A DNA stretch of 64,000 nt, taken from NCBI RefSeq assembly GCF_001653715.1, contig NZ_LWHQ01000007.1, positions 62,001 to 126,000 of the forward strand, read 5' to 3'. The position numbers and the translations under genes are program-made. Origin of the DNA: Methylobacterium platani. Its GTDB lineage: Bacteria; Pseudomonadota; Alphaproteobacteria; Rhizobiales; Beijerinckiaceae. Positions 1 through 9,881 of the stretch are shown here, one piece after another. The notes below the pieces were generated by a model that was not told the origin of the DNA, did not search any database, and was given only the letters and a program-made list of their open reading frames with translations. Numbering within the stretch: position 1 is the stretch's first letter; each line of letters starts with the position of its first letter.

Positions 1-1120
1 TGGTGGCCCAGTTCACCGCCGGATCGTACTTCTCGGCGACGAGCAGCTCGCCGGTGGCGCGATCGAGGGTGTAGCCGAAGCCGTTGCGGTCGAAGTGGGT
101 CAGGAGCGGACGCTCCTTGTCGCCCACCTTCTGATCCGTGAGGATCATCTCGTTGATGCCGTCATAGTCCCACTCGTCGTGGGGGGTCATCTGGTAGACC
201 CACTTCGCCATGCCGGTATCGGCGTCACGGGCGAAGATCGTCATCGACCACTTGTTGTCGCCCGGGCGCTGCTTCGGGTTCCAGGTCGAGGGGTTGCCGG
301 TGCCGTAATAGACCAGGTTCAGCTTCGGATCGTAGGAGTACCAGCCCCAGGTCGAGGCGCCGCCGGTCTTCCACTGGTCGCCTTCCCAGGTCTTGATCGA
401 CGAATCCTTGCCGACCGGCTTGCCGAGCTGGGTGGTCTTCTCGGGGTCGATCTTCATCTCGGCGTCGGGGCCGACGTTGTAGGCGCGCCAGGCCTGCTTG
501 CCGGTCTTGAGATCGTAGGCCGTGATATGGCCGCGGATGCCGTACTCGGCGCCCGAGATGCCGACGATGAGCTTGTCCTTCACCGGCATCACGGTGGCGG
601 TGTTGGTCTCGCCGACCTTCGGGTCGCCGTTCTGGACCGACCAGTTCACCTTGCCGGTCTTGGCGTCGAGCGACACGATGGTGGTGTCGGCCTGGTGCAG
701 GAAGATCGCGCCGTCGGCATAGGCCAGACCACGGTTCACCGTGTCGCAGCACATCACCGGGATGACGTTCGGATCCTGCTTCGGCTCGTACTTCCAGAGG
801 ATCTTGCCCTCGTTGTTCAGGTCGAGCGCGTAGACGATGTTCGGGAACGGCGTGTGGACGAACATCACGTCGCCGACGACCAGCGGCGAACCCTCGTGAC
901 CGCGCAGCACGCCGGTCGAGAAGGTCCAGGCCACCTGCAGCTTGTTGACGTTGCCGGTGTTGATCTGGTCGAGCTTCGAGTAACGTGTGTTGGCGTAGTC
1001 GACCGTCTGCAGGACCTGCTCGGCCGGGTTCGCCGTGCGCTTCAGCACGTCCTCGTTGGCGAGGGCCGGGGTGACGCCGAGAATGCCCGCGCCCAGCGCA
1101 AGAAGATGGACCGCTCTCAT
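1..1120 (-). CDS. xoxF: Lanthanide-dependent methanol dehydrogenase XoxF, 5' part (runs off the left edge)
   Basis: Periplasmic PQQ quinoprotein that oxidises methanol to formaldehyde or formate and passes electrons to cytochrome c. About 373 N-terminal residues are present; the rest lies outside the window. The start ATG follows a strong GGAGGAATCC ribosome site and opens a signal peptide ([12 protein letters not shown], cleavage probably after PALA). The adjacent-cysteine disulfide typical of PQQ methanol dehydrogenases is at Cys124-Cys125. The segment DEWDYDG contains Asp318 (catalytic) and Asp320; the Asp two residues after the catalytic Asp is the lanthanide-ligand signature of XoxF, where calcium-type MxaF has Ala. 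These numbers agree with what I recall for Methylobacterium extorquens XoxF1. The usual partners xoxG and xoxJ would lie to the left and cannot be seen. Confidence 0.97.
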   Translation of the reverse strand, partial: MRAVHLLALGAGILGVTPALANEDVLKRTANPAEQVLQTVDYANTRYSKLDQINTGNVNKLQVAWTFSTGVLRGHEGSPLVVGDVMFVHTPFPNIVYALDLNNEGKILWKYEPKQDPNVIPVMCCDTVNRGLAYADGAIFLHQADTTIVSLDAKTGKVNWSVQNGDPKVGETNTATVMPVKDKLIVGISGAEYGIRGHITAYDLKTGKQAWRAYNVGPDAEMKIDPEKTTQLGKPVGKDSSIKTWEGDQWKTGGASTWGWYSYDPKLNLVYYGTGNPSTWNPKQRPGDNKWSMTIFARDADTGMAKWVYQMTPHDEWDYDGINEMILTDQKVGDKERPLLTHFDRNGFGYTLDRATGELLVAEKYDPAVNWAT

Positions 1121-1544
1121 GGATTCCTCCGACAGGTGCATTCCGCCGTGCGCCCGCAAAGGACGCAACGAGCCGTTTCCTGTTGTTAGCGTTTGGGGAC
1201 GTCTTTGACCTCGGCAGCGTGTCACAACCGGCGGCCAGCGGCGCTGCTGGCGAGGGGGCCCGGGCGGGCCTTGCCGTGTCTGCGAACCGAACACCGCCTT
1301 CCCCTGGCGGCACCGTTGAAACCGAAGCTTGAAGGAACTCTAAGAGAAATTCGGACGCCGTCAACACACCAGCCTGCCGCAGGGCGGGCGCGGCGCGGCC
1401 CGAAATCGATAACTAAGGTCTATATCCGGTAGCATGCTGCATAGCAGTATGGAAATTGTGCCCTGCAACATCAGGTGCTCTTGGTTAACGTCGTTCGCCT
1501 GCGAACGGGAGAGCTTGACGCGAGGCCGGCTAACCGTTGGGCGC
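1121..1544. other. Intergenic region upstream of xoxF (424 bp)
   Basis: Non-coding stretch between xoxF and the relay metallohydrolase, both on the minus strand, so it should carry the xoxF promoter. GC is clearly lower between about 1380 and 1520. An imperfect palindrome, CATGCTGC-ATA-GCAGTATG, lies at 1433-1451. I cannot assign a regulator or a convincing -35/-10 pair. Open reading frames here look like random GC-rich frames. Confidence 0.5.
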
Positions 1545-2513
1545 CTATTCCCATTCCAGCTCGTGATAGGCGGTGGTGGCGTTGCGGGCGTTGAAGTCGT
1601 CGAACAGCGCCCAGTCCCCCGCCTCGTCGTGCACCGCGCGGCCCGCTTCCTCAATCGGCGCGCCGTCCCGCACCATGGCCCGGACCTGCGCCTGGAGCGT
1701 CGTGAGGTAACGGTCGATCGCGGCGGCCGCCGCCGGCCAGGCGACCGCGGCCGGGCCGTGGCCGGGGACGACCCGGGCGGCCGGCCGCGCGGCCAGGGCG
1801 CGCAGGACCGCGATCCAGCCCGACAGGCGCCCGTCGAGGGCGGGCACGTGGCCGACGAAGAGCAGGTCGCCGAGGAACCAGGTGTCGGTCTCCCCGTCGC
1901 GGACGGTCAGGTCGCTGTTGGTGTGGGCGGTCGGCCAGGCCTCGAGGTGCAGCGCCCGCCCGCCGAGGTCGAGGTCGAGGCGGGTCGAGACCAGCAGGGT
2001 CGGCGGCACGATGCGGGTGCCGGCGAAGTCCGGCCCGACGAGGTCGGCATTGGCCCGCAGGTAGTCCCCGGCCCGCGCCGCCAGGGCCTCCGGCAGGGCC
2101 CGGTGCCCGACGAAGGTAGTGCCCTCGCCCGCGAAGGCGGCGTTGCCGAGCACGTGGTCGGGATGGACGTGGGTGTTGATCACGTAGCGCACCGGCAGCG
2201 CCGTGCGCTGCCTCAAGGCGGCGAGGAGACGGCGCCCCGCCGCGAGGCTGCCGCCGGTATCGATCACCGCGACGGCGTCGCGGCCGATCACGAAGCCGAC
2301 ATTGGCGATCGCGCCGGCATTGCCGCGCCCGGCGAGCGCGTAGGGCGCGGCGTAGACGAAGACGCCCGGCGCGACCTCCTGCATCGGCAGGGGCGCCGCG
2401 TCGCTCACGCCGGCCGGCCCCGGCGCGTCGGCGGCCCGGGCCGGCGCGTCCGGACGCGCCGGGACCGGCGACGCCAGGGACAGGGCGAGGGCGAGGGCGA
2501 CCGCGCGCCTCAT
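1545..2513 (-). CDS. Quinoprotein relay system zinc metallohydrolase (metallo-beta-lactamase fold)
   Basis: 322-residue exported metallo-beta-lactamase-fold protein. A signal peptide ([19 protein letters not shown]) is followed by the fold with the HxHxDH zinc motif as THVHPDH, a distal histidine in PTAHTNSD, and Asp in [10 protein letters not shown]; a last histidine is in VVPGHGP. Family knowledge: metallohydrolases of this kind are found beside PQQ-alcohol dehydrogenases and are annotated as quinoprotein relay system components (SoxH-like); their substrate is not established. Its position directly upstream of xoxF, same strand, fits that family. Its ATG overlaps the stop codon of trmO by 4 bp, so it is probably translated by coupling. 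A general beta-lactamase or glyoxalase role is less likely given the context. Confidence 0.85.
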   Translation of the reverse strand: MRRAVALALALSLASPVPARPDAPARAADAPGPAGVSDAAPLPMQEVAPGVFVYAAPYALAGRGNAGAIANVGFVIGRDAVAVIDTGGSLAAGRRLLAALRQRTALPVRYVINTHVHPDHVLGNAAFAGEGTTFVGHRALPEALAARAGDYLRANADLVGPDFAGTRIVPPTLLVSTRLDLDLGGRALHLEAWPTAHTNSDLTVRDGETDTWFLGDLLFVGHVPALDGRLSGWIAVLRALAARPAARVVPGHGPAAVAWPAAAAAIDRYLTTLQAQVRAMVRDGAPIEEAGRAVHDEAGDWALFDDFNARNATTAYHELEWE

Positions 2514-3022
2514 GCGCCGCCCGTCTCCGCACCGCCCGTCTCCGCGTCGCCGGGCTGGGGTGGGGCGAGCGGCGTGAACAGGGTGCGGTCGGGCTTGATG
2601 TCGAGGAGCGGCGTGCCGTCGAGGCAGTCGAGGCCGCGCACGTGCAGGATCCCGTCCTCGACCCGGATCAGCCGGACGATGCTGGTGCCGATCGGGTTCG
2701 GCCGCACCGGCGAGCGCAGCGAGAAGGTGCCCCGCGTGGTGCCGTCGTCGGCGGGGCTCTGGCGCACGAGGTCGCGCCGCGAGCGGTCGAGCCAGTAGAG
2801 CACCTCGAGGCGCTCGTAGAGCGCGACGCCGTCGAGGGCCGCGCGCCAGGGCGGGAAGACCTCGATTCGGCAGGCCGGCCCGTCGGCCCGGCCCTGGCGC
2901 GGGCAGGCGAGGCGGTCGGTCCAGGGGGTGCGGATGCGGCCGATGAAGACGAGCCCGGCATCCGGCGCCGCGGGCAGGGCGACCGCGACCTCGCCGGCGC
3001 GGATCTCGTTGAGGCGCACCAT
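2510..3022 (-). CDS. trmO: tRNA (N6-threonylcarbamoyladenosine-37) N6-methyltransferase TrmO
   Basis: 170-residue TsaA/TrmO-family protein. It uses S-adenosylmethionine to methylate t6A37 of threonine tRNAs. The family signature appears as [15 protein letters not shown] (about residue 108 onward) and the later motif [12 protein letters not shown]; length is in the normal range for the short bacterial version. The chosen ATG is preceded by a GGGAGGG purine run. The stop overlaps the start of the metallohydrolase (ATGA), suggesting one transcript with it. A tRNA-Thr, the natural substrate class, is encoded about 2.3 kb away on the same strand, which may be chance. The C terminus carries a duplicated ETGGA. 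Confidence 0.9.
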   Translation of the reverse strand: MVRLNEIRAGEVAVALPAAPDAGLVFIGRIRTPWTDRLACPRQGRADGPACRIEVFPPWRAALDGVALYERLEVLYWLDRSRRDLVRQSPADDGTTRGTFSLRSPVRPNPIGTSIVRLIRVEDGILHVRGLDCLDGTPLLDIKPDRTLFTPLAPPQPGDAETGGAETGGA

Positions 3023-3198
3023 CCGGACGGGTCCCTCCCCTCGCGAGCAGGCCGGGCCTGAACGGAGGTGTTCAGACTGCGTCGGCCCGACCTGCCGCCG
3101 GACCGACCCGCGGGGGCAGTCGTGGGCCCGGCCGTCGGACCCTATTGCACCGGTCGCCGGCCTGGCAATCGGCAGCACGGTCGACCCACCCGCCCGGC

Positions 3199-4200
3199 TC
3201 AGTACGCGGCGAAGATCTCCGCGAGGGCGACGGGGTCGCGGGTCACCGTGAGGGCGAGGGCCAGCAAGATGCGGGCCTTCTGCGGCGTCAGGTTGTCGGC
3301 GCTGAGGATCCCGAGCTCGGCGAGGCGGCGCGTCGCCGGCACCACGCCGCTGCCGGCCCGGGTCGACTGCACCACCGCGACGCCGGCGGCGGCCGCCGCG
3401 CCGAGCGCCTCGGCCTCCGCCGGAGGGGTCATGCCGGGGGCGAGCCCGGCCGAGACGATGCCCTGCGCGCCCGCCTGCACGAAGGCCCGCACCGCCGTGC
3501 CGTCGGCATCGGCGTAGGCATAGGAGACGTCGACCCGCGGCAGGGCGTCGAGGCTGCGGATGTCGAACGGCGTGCCGGGGGCGTGGCGCCGCTCGGGCCT
3601 GCGGTAGTAGCGCACATGCGGCCCGTCGACCTGGCCGAGCACGCCGAAATCCTGGGTCCGGAAGGTCTGGAGCCGGGCGACCGAGGTCTTCGTCACCTCG
3701 CGGGCGGCCTGGATCTCGTCGTTGAGCACCACCAGCACCCCGCGCCCGCGGGAGTCCGGCGCCGCGGCGGTGCGCAGGGCCGCGACGAGGTTGAGGCCGG
3801 CATCGCTCGACAGCGCGCTGATCGGGCGCTGCGAGCCCACGAGCACCACCGGCAGGTCGACGGTGAGGGTGAGGCTGAGCGCGTAGGCGGTCTCCTCCAG
3901 GGTCGCGGTGCCGTGCCCGATCACGATGCCGGCGAGGTCGGCATGCTCCCGCGCCAGCCGCTCGCAGAGCAGGACCAGGGCGCGCCAGTCGGAGAAGCCG
4001 ACCCCCGGGCTCGTCACCGCCCGGTAGCGCACCGGCACGACCTCGGCGACCGCGCGGGTCTCCGGCACCCGGGCCAGAATCTCCTCGGCCTCGAGGCGCT
4101 CGCCGGTGGCGGTGTAATCGAGGATGTCGAGGCTGTCGCGGCCCACCGACGACAGGGTGCCGCCGGTGCCGATGAAGGCGACCTTGGGAAGTGCGGTCAT
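3199..4200 (-). CDS. L-asparaginase family protein
   Basis: 333 residues, no clear signal peptide, so probably cytoplasmic. The N-terminal nucleophile motif is seen as [10 protein letters not shown], and the second motif as [12 protein letters not shown] at about residue 95-106. Thr98 and Lys171 (in REVTKT) correspond to the second catalytic Thr and the Lys of the classic Thr-Lys-Asp triad, but the Asp that normally follows the Thr is Ala99 here. SAGLAPG and the C-terminal SSRAGSG-like region ([10 protein letters not shown]) complete the fold. I recall related alphaproteobacterial proteins with the same GTAT motif, so it may be a subfamily trait rather than a mutation. Substrate could be asparagine or a related amide. 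It starts 9 bp after the stop of the alpha/beta hydrolase, so probably in one operon with it. Confidence 0.85.
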   Translation of the reverse strand: MTALPKVAFIGTGGTLSSVGRDSLDILDYTATGERLEAEEILARVPETRAVAEVVPVRYRAVTSPGVGFSDWRALVLLCERLAREHADLAGIVIGHGTATLEETAYALSLTLTVDLPVVLVGSQRPISALSSDAGLNLVAALRTAAAPDSRGRGVLVVLNDEIQAAREVTKTSVARLQTFRTQDFGVLGQVDGPHVRYYRRPERRHAPGTPFDIRSLDALPRVDVSYAYADADGTAVRAFVQAGAQGIVSAGLAPGMTPPAEAEALGAAAAAGVAVVQSTRAGSGVVPATRRLAELGILSADNLTPQKARILLALALTVTRDPVALAEIFAAY

Positions 4201-4209
4201 GCGGAAGAA

Positions 4210-5295
4210 CTACCTCGTGCGCGCGCCTGCGGCGGGAAGCGGCCGCCCCGGGACGGGATCCGTCCCGGCGGGCCGCGCGCCGGGGCCGCAACCCGGCAGA
4301 TCGAACAGGGCGGCGAGGCCGCAGGCCGAGCCGAACATCCCCCGGCCGCTATGGCCGACGCCCGGCACCACGTGGAGGGGCTGGCGCAGGTCGGGGTGAC
4401 GCGCCAGCAGGGCCTCGCGGTAGAGCTCGCCGCGGGCGAGGCGGAACGGTCCCTGCGCCTCGGCCATGCAGCTCCGGTCGAGGGCGGGGTGATCCGGGTC
4501 GGTGTCGCGGCCGCCCAGCAGGTAGGTCACCGGCCGGGCGACGTAGGCCGCCTCAAGGGCCGCCGGCGCGGCGCCGCCGGCGTAGCGCGGCAGGTCCTGC
4601 ATGCCGTATTTCCAGCGGTCGTAGCCGGGGCAGCCCGCGACCGGGCCGGGCCGCTCGGGCGTGAAGTAGGCGTAGCTGCTCGGGTTGGCGACGACGGTGC
4701 TCACCCGCACGCCCCGCTGCGCCAGGGCGTCGCCCGCCCGGGAGAGGATCGCGTAGCGCTGCGCCACCTGCCCGCCGCCGGAATGCCCGGCGACGACGAT
4801 GCGCGACAGGTTCGGGAAGAGGTCCCGGTCGCCGAGCCGGGCCAGGATCGCGTCGAGCGCGTCGAAGGAGCTCAGCGGGCGCGGCCCCAGCGCGTCGTCC
4901 CCGCCCTGCCAGCCCTCCAGCGACCAGCGCAGCACGTCCTCCGGCAGGGCATGGGCGGCCCAGTCGACCTCCGCCAGGAATTGCGGCGCCACGACGACCG
5001 TGCCCTCCCCCGCGGTGCCGGCGGCCGCGCGGGCGGCCAGGCCGGTGTCGAAGTAGGTGTCGGCGTCGCGCAGGCGGCCGTGGAGCACGATCACCGCCCG
5101 GGTCACCTCAGGATGGCGCCGGTCGAGATCGGCCGAGGCGAAGAGCAGCAGCCGGGCGCCCGGCGCCACCGCGAGGCTCCTGTCGCCGAGAACCGGCACC
5201 GGCCGGCGATGCGGGCCGGCCTCGCCGGCGGCCTCGGCCCGGCCGGCGACGAGCGCGAGAAGGAGCGGCAGGAGGAAGCGGAGGGAAGACGCCAT
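4210..5295 (-). CDS. Secreted alpha/beta hydrolase of unknown substrate
   Basis: 361 residues. A signal peptide is visible ([22 protein letters not shown]). The nucleophile elbow is GHSGGGQ at roughly residue 165, with AVIVLHGR earlier as the oxyanion-hole strand, and a late Asp/His pair in [11 protein letters not shown] and [10 protein letters not shown]. This is enough for an active serine hydrolase of the alpha/beta fold, but the substrate cannot be read from the sequence. It follows tRNA-Thr by 47 bp on the same strand and precedes the asparaginase by 9 bp. Confidence 0.8.
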   Translation of the reverse strand: MASSLRFLLPLLLALVAGRAEAAGEAGPHRRPVPVLGDRSLAVAPGARLLLFASADLDRRHPEVTRAVIVLHGRLRDADTYFDTGLAARAAAGTAGEGTVVVAPQFLAEVDWAAHALPEDVLRWSLEGWQGGDDALGPRPLSSFDALDAILARLGDRDLFPNLSRIVVAGHSGGGQVAQRYAILSRAGDALAQRGVRVSTVVANPSSYAYFTPERPGPVAGCPGYDRWKYGMQDLPRYAGGAAPAALEAAYVARPVTYLLGGRDTDPDHPALDRSCMAEAQGPFRLARGELYREALLARHPDLRQPLHVVPGVGHSGRGMFGSACGLAALFDLPGCGPGARPAGTDPVPGRPLPAAGARTR

Positions 5296-5342
5296 CGGGC
5301 CTCGGCGAGCGCGGACCGCCCGCGGGGCCGGTCGGCGGTGAG

Positions 5343-5417
<75 letters not shown>

Positions 5418-5522
5418 GAGAGCCCCAAACCATTGCGACGCTACTCTGGGACGTCTGGAACGGGCGGGTCTTTAGACCCACTGGGCGTCCGGCCGTCAAG
5501 GCGCAAAATCCGGCGCCCGCCG

Positions 5523-6191
5523 TCAGGCGTCCCGCGACTGCAGGAACGCGACCGGGCCCGGATCTGTGCCGTCGAACACCGCGGCGGTCAGGAGGCCGGT
5601 CCGCAGCGGGGCGGTGTCGAGGTTGGTGCGGTAGGGGCGGCGCTCGGGCAGGCCGGCGTAGCACGGCGTATGCCCGTGGACGACGTGCTTGCCGAAATCG
5701 AAGTCGGCGGACAGGAACGGCTCGCGGATCCACAGGCGCGCCCGCACGCTCGGATCGATGCCGCGGCGGCCCGGCCGGAAGCCGGCATGGACGTAGTAGC
5801 GCAGCGCGTCCTCGTGGACGGTCTGCAGCCCGGCGATCCAGGCCAGCACCGCGGCCGGCAGGTCGACGGCCCGCGCCACGCCGTAGGAGGCGAGGGTCCG
5901 GTCGCCGCCGGTCTCCCTCCAGGCCGCGGCCCGCCGGGGGTCGTGCACGGCGCGCAGCAGGGCCGATTCCCGGTTGCCCATCAGGCACACCACCGCATCG
6001 GGGTCCCGCTCGTGCAGGTCGCGGACGATCGCGACGGCGCGGGCGCTCTCGGGGCCCTTGTCGATGTAGTCGCCGAGGAAGACCAGCCGCCGATGGCGGC
6101 CCGCACCGTGCGCCGCGATCCGTGCGAGCAGGCTCTCGAGGGCCGACGCGCAGCCGTGGACGTCGCCGATGGCGTAGGTCAGCTCGTCCAT
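5523..6191 (-). CDS. PPP-like metallophosphoesterase (serine/threonine-phosphatase type)
   Basis: 222 residues. The metal-binding blocks of the phosphoprotein-phosphatase fold are in order: GDVHG near the N terminus, GDYIDKGP, then MGNRE, and VHGHTP near the C terminus. In the family the third block is normally GNHE, whose His acts as general acid; here it is Arg, so catalysis may be altered or the assignment to true protein phosphatases may be wrong. Cytoplasmic, no signal peptide. Bacterial relatives act on phosphoproteins or on dinucleotides (ApaH type). It stands alone, divergent from the 6595 gene. Confidence 0.85.
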   Translation of the reverse strand: MDELTYAIGDVHGCASALESLLARIAAHGAGRHRRLVFLGDYIDKGPESARAVAIVRDLHERDPDAVVCLMGNRESALLRAVHDPRRAAAWRETGGDRTLASYGVARAVDLPAAVLAWIAGLQTVHEDALRYYVHAGFRPGRRGIDPSVRARLWIREPFLSADFDFGKHVVHGHTPCYAGLPERRPYRTNLDTAPLRTGLLTAAVFDGTDPGPVAFLQSRDA

Positions 6192-6594
6192 GGCCGGAGC
6201 CTGTGCGGGGCGGGTATCAGGAACTTGGCTCAACGACCGTGACCCTGGGTGCCTGCCCCAAGGAACGCGATCCGCGGAACATGGCAGGAGGACTCTAGTC
6301 TCAGCCGAAGGCGGCGCCGTTGTCGATGGCTTCGCACCGGTCCGGGACGTCGGGCACAGAAATCGGGACGTCGTGCCTATCGGTCCGCCCATCCTCCGCC
6401 GGCGGCGCCCGGCTCGGCGGCCGGAACGCCATGCGCTGCGTGACCTCCCGTCTTCGCTGCGCTGCAACAAAGCGTCGCGGCGTTCGACCTTCGTCCGGTC
6501 CTGGCACGCGAATCGCTCCGCCCGGGGCAGCGCGCGCGCCTCTCCGGCCCCGGCCCCGCGCTGCCCTGCGTCGCGAGCGGCCGGTGGAGGTAGC
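6192..6594. other. Intergenic region, nothing assignable (403 bp)
   Basis: Divergent spacer between the phosphoesterase and the small gene at 6595. It should hold promoters for both. I see only a short direct repeat (GGGACGTCG twice near 6345-6375) and random GC-rich frames; no hairpin terminator, no RNA gene. Confidence 0.5.
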
Positions 6595-6834
6595 ATGGCG
6601 GATTTTCTCACCGTCGCCCTGGTCTGCGCCGGCACCCTGGCGGCGCCGGACTGCTCCCGCGACACCGCGCTCGACGTCGCGGTCGCCCCCGCGCCGACGC
6701 CGATGGCCTGCCTGATGCAGGGCGAGACCCTGGCGGCCAGCAGCGGCCTTCTTCGCGGGAGCGAGACCTACCTGAAGGTCGCCTGCGAGCGCCGCCGCAC
6801 CGCGGCGCTTCGTCCGGCGGCGGAGGCGCAGTAG
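6595..6834 (+). CDS. Small conserved-looking hypothetical protein
   Basis: 79 residues beginning MADFLTVALVCAGTLAAPDC. The ATG has a well-spaced GGTGGAGG ribosome site. Three spaced cysteines (Cys11, Cys20, then CLMQGE, plus VACERR) suggest an exported or disulfide-containing protein, although the hydrophobic start is short for a signal peptide. I do not recognise a named family; similar short proteins seem common in this genus by recollection only. No function can be proposed. Confidence 0.65.
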   Translation: MADFLTVALVCAGTLAAPDCSRDTALDVAVAPAPTPMACLMQGETLAASSGLLRGSETYLKVACERRRTAALRPAAEAQ

Positions 6835-6922
6835 GTCCGGCGTCGGTTTGGGGATGGATGGAACGGCCGCGCCGGTCTAAGGCCTCCCTCCCGTTGCGCT
6901 CGGGCCCGCGCGAGCCCACTTG

Positions 6923-6959
6923 CCGGTGGTCATTCGCCCGGTGGTCATTCGCCCGGTGG
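6923..6959. repeat. Tandem 15-bp direct repeat upstream of yciB
   Basis: CCGGTGGTCATTCGC occurs twice head to tail, followed by the first seven bases of a third copy. It sits about 60 bp before the yciB start codon in otherwise non-coding DNA. It could be a slippage product or a binding-site array. Confidence 0.8.
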
Positions 6960-7018
6960 CTCGACCCGCACGGTGTCCGCAGCCGCCTGCGCGCCGAGAG
7001 GAGCCTCGCCCCCGCCCC

Positions 7019-7642
7019 ATGCAGATCGAAGCCGTTCCGCCGCAGACCCACCTGCCGCCCCTCGCCAAGCTCGCCCTCGAGCTGGGTCCCCTCGGGGTGT
7101 TCTTCCTCGGCAACGCCTATGCCGACCGGTTCGGCTTCGCCGCCGACCAGCGCCTGTTCGTGGCGACCGGGCTGTTCATCGCCGCGACCCTGGCGGCGCT
7201 CGCGATCCACTACGTCTGGGTGCGGCGGCTGCCGATCATGCCGCTCGTCTCCGGCGTCGTCGTGGTGGTGTTCGGCGGCCTGACGCTGCTCCTGCGCGAC
7301 GAGGTGTTCATCAAGCTCAAGCCCACCATCGTGAACAGCCTGTTCGGCGCGGTGCTGCTCGGCGGGCTCGCCTTCGGCCGGCCGCTGCTCGCCCTGGTGC
7401 TCGACAGCGTGTTCGACCTCACCCAGGAGGGCTGGCGCAAGCTCACCTTCCGCTGGGGGCTTTTCTTCTTCTTCCTCGCCGGCGTGAACGAGGTGGTGTG
7501 GCGCACCCAGACCACCGATTTCTGGGTCAGCTTCAAGGTGTTCGGCATCATGCCGCTCACCATCGCCTTCGCGCTCGCCCAGACCCCGCTGCTCCTGCGC
7601 TACGAGCGCAAGAAGGACGAGACCGGACCCGGTCAAGCCTAG
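7019..7642 (+). CDS. yciB: Inner-membrane septation protein YciB / IspZ family
   Basis: 207 residues with about five hydrophobic segments. The opening [20 protein letters not shown] matches the conserved start of the YciB/septation protein A family, and the C-terminal block [16 protein letters not shown] matches its last helices. Family role: inner-membrane protein needed for normal cell-envelope integrity and septation; the molecular function is unclear. Start set at the ATG at 7019 rather than an upstream in-frame codon that would translate the 15-bp repeat. The next gene (7696) follows after 53 bp on the same strand. Confidence 0.9.
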   Translation: MQIEAVPPQTHLPPLAKLALELGPLGVFFLGNAYADRFGFAADQRLFVATGLFIAATLAALAIHYVWVRRLPIMPLVSGVVVVVFGGLTLLLRDEVFIKLKPTIVNSLFGAVLLGGLAFGRPLLALVLDSVFDLTQEGWRKLTFRWGLFFFFLAGVNEVVWRTQTTDFWVSFKVFGIMPLTIAFALAQTPLLLRYERKKDETGPGQA

Positions 7643-7695
7643 GGACGCGGTGCCGCAGGCGGAACGGGCGCGGGGCATCGACGATTCACCCCGTC

Positions 7696-8430
7696 ATGAT
7701 CCCCGCGCCTCCCGACCTCGCCGAGAAGGCCCTCCTGATCCACCGCCGCCTGTGCGGGGTCTACGGCTGCCCGATCGCCTATTTCCACGATCTCGACCCG
7801 GTGAGCGAGCTGATCTCCTCGCTCCTGTCGCACCGCACCCGCAACGCCGAGTCCGGCCGCGCCTTCAAGGCGCTGCGGGCGCGCTTCGACGACTGGGACG
7901 CGCTGGTCGCGGCGCCGACCGCCGAGGTGCAGGACCTGATCGCCGGCGTCACCTGGCCGGAGCTGAAGGCGCCGCGGATCCAGGCGGTGCTGCGCGCGGT
8001 GCGGGAGCGCGCCGGGAGCCTCGACCTCGCCTTCCTCCGCGAGCTTCCGGTGCCGGAGGCGCGGGCCTGGCTCGAGGCGATCCCCGGCATCGGGCCGAAG
8101 ACTAGCGCGGCGGTGCTGTCGTTCAGCGCGCTGCGAATGCCGGCGCTGCCGGTCGACAGCCACCACCACCGCGTCGCCCAGCGCACCGGGCTGATCGGCC
8201 CCAAGGTCGATGTCGGCCCGTCCCACGCGATCCTGCGGGCGCAGCTGCCGGCGGACTGGGACGCGCAGAAGCTCTACGACAACCACGAGGTCCTGATGCT
8301 GCACGGGCAGCGCTGCTGCTTCCACCGCAACCCGGCCTGCGGGACATGCGCCGTGCTCGATCTGTGCCCCACCGGAAAGGCCCGGACGGGCGCGCGGGCG
8401 GCGCGGGAAACGGCCGCCCTCCACCCCTGA
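7696..8430 (+). CDS. Endonuclease III-like DNA glycosylase (HhH-GPD, 4Fe-4S)
   Basis: 244 residues. Helix-hairpin-helix [13 protein letters not shown] carries the catalytic Lys, and the catalytic Asp is in [13 protein letters not shown]; both positions match the Nth pair. A C-terminal iron-sulfur cluster loop with spacing Cys-X6-Cys-X2-Cys-X5-Cys is intact (within [18 protein letters not shown]). Bifunctional glycosylases of this type remove oxidised pyrimidines. The sequence is divergent from classical Nth, and many alphaproteobacteria have a separate canonical nth, so this is best called an Nth-like paralogue. Confidence 0.85.
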   Translation: MIPAPPDLAEKALLIHRRLCGVYGCPIAYFHDLDPVSELISSLLSHRTRNAESGRAFKALRARFDDWDALVAAPTAEVQDLIAGVTWPELKAPRIQAVLRAVRERAGSLDLAFLRELPVPEARAWLEAIPGIGPKTSAAVLSFSALRMPALPVDSHHHRVAQRTGLIGPKVDVGPSHAILRAQLPADWDAQKLYDNHEVLMLHGQRCCFHRNPACGTCAVLDLCPTGKARTGARAARETAALHP

Positions 8431-8548
8431 TTCCAGGCCCTCGCCCCCTCTGCTTGACCCCCCTGCCGGAACGGTCCAGAACGCCGCGCCCGCGGGATTG
8501 CGACAGCCCCCGGCCAAGGGACGACGGACCCAGGGAACGACGATCACG

Positions 8549-9589
8549 ATGCCCGCCTTCAAGGAACTGGTCTTCTCCGGCGTCCAGCCGACCGGCAACC
8601 TGCACCTCGGCAACTACCTCGGCGCGATCAAGCGCTTCGTCGCCATGCAGGCGCAGTTCGAGTGCCTGTACTGCGTCGTCGACCTGCACGCGATCACGGT
8701 CTGGCAGGATCCGGCCGAGCTGACGCGGCAGATCCGCGAGGTGACCGCGGCGTTCCTGGCCGCCGGCATCGATCCGGCCCGCTCGGTGGTGTTCAACCAG
8801 AGCCAGGTGCCGCAGCACGCCGAACTCGCCTGGATCTTCAACTGCGTCGCCCGCCTCGGCTGGCTCAACCGCATGACGCAGTTCAAGGAGAAGGCCGGCA
8901 AGGACCGCGAGAACGCCAGCGTCGGGCTCTACGACTACCCCGTGCTGATGGCCGCCGACATCCTGGCCTACCGCGCCACGCACGTGCCGGTGGGCGAGGA
9001 CCAGAAGCAGCATCTCGAGCTGACCCGCGACATCGCCCAGAAGTTCAACAACGACTTCGCGGGCGCGATTCAAGAGCAGGGCCACGGCGAGGCGTTCTTC
9101 CCCATCACCGAGCCGCTGATCGGCGGGCCGGCCGCCCGGGTGATGTCCTTGCGCGACGGCACCAAGAAGATGTCGAAGTCGGACCCGTCCGACTATTCGC
9201 GCATCAACCTGACCGACGATTCCGACGGGATCGCCACGAAGGTGCGCAAGGCCAAGACCGACGCCGAGCCCCTCCCCTCCGAGACCGCCGGCCTCGAGAA
9301 GCGGCCGGAGGCCGACAATCTCGTTGGCATCTTCGCGGCGCTCAACGATGTCAGCCGCGAGGACGTGCTGCGCGAGTATGGCGGCGCCCAGTTCTCGGCC
9401 TTCAAGGGGGCGCTCGTCGACCTCGCGGTGGCCAAGCTCGGGCCGATCGGCGCCGAGATGAAGCGCCTCGTCGCCGATCCGGGCCACATCGACGCGGTGC
9501 TCGCCGACGGCGCCGCCCGCGCCGAGGCGATCGCCGCCCCGAACATCGCCGCCGTCAAGGACATCGTCGGGTTCGTGCGCCGGCGCTGA
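8549..9589 (+). CDS. trpS: Tryptophanyl-tRNA synthetase
   Basis: 346 residues, normal length for class I TrpRS. The HIGH motif is seen as [12 protein letters not shown] near residue 13 and the KMSKS motif as [14 protein letters not shown] near residue 205. Start taken at ATG 8549 ([11 protein letters not shown]), since the upstream in-frame extension is unlike the family. Charges tRNA-Trp in the cytoplasm. A perfect 15-bp hairpin follows the stop within 20 bp. Confidence 0.97.
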   Translation: MPAFKELVFSGVQPTGNLHLGNYLGAIKRFVAMQAQFECLYCVVDLHAITVWQDPAELTRQIREVTAAFLAAGIDPARSVVFNQSQVPQHAELAWIFNCVARLGWLNRMTQFKEKAGKDRENASVGLYDYPVLMAADILAYRATHVPVGEDQKQHLELTRDIAQKFNNDFAGAIQEQGHGEAFFPITEPLIGGPAARVMSLRDGTKKMSKSDPSDYSRINLTDDSDGIATKVRKAKTDAEPLPSETAGLEKRPEADNLVGIFAALNDVSREDVLREYGGAQFSAFKGALVDLAVAKLGPIGAEMKRLVADPGHIDAVLADGAARAEAIAAPNIAAVKDIVGFVRRR

Positions 9590-9608
9590 GCCCTCTCGCG
9601 CATCCGAC

Positions 9609-9666
9609 ACCCTCCGCGTCGTCGCGGGGCTCGCCGCAGGCGGGAACCCGGGACGACGCGGAGGGT
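9609..9666 (+). terminator. Hairpin after trpS
   Basis: Perfect 15-bp inverted repeat (ACCCTCCGCGTCGTC and its complement) with a 28-base loop that is itself GC rich. It starts 19 bp after the trpS stop. There is no T tract, so it may be a terminator that works with other factors or a repeated palindromic element. Confidence 0.6.
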
Positions 9667-9881
9667 ATCCCTCGCCCGGCGCGCCGCTGACCCGCGGGCC
9701 GTACGACGCCTGATTCGATCAGATCGAGGACGGCGCGGTCGAGATCGTTCCGATGTCCTGTATCTGACAGTCGATCCCGGCACAGGGGGATACCGGCCCT
9801 GTGTCTCGCCACCAACTCGAACCCTGACGCGAAGCTTGTCTCGCGATTTCGCCGCCCACGTGCAGCCGCGCCAAGTCGTCC

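Noticed and set aside
1433..1451. Palindrome containing CTGC-N3-GCAG, similar to another PhaR-type motif, upstream of xoxF
   Set aside because: Such an eight-base pattern is expected a few times by chance in 64 kb of GC-rich DNA, and nothing else links xoxF to PhaR.
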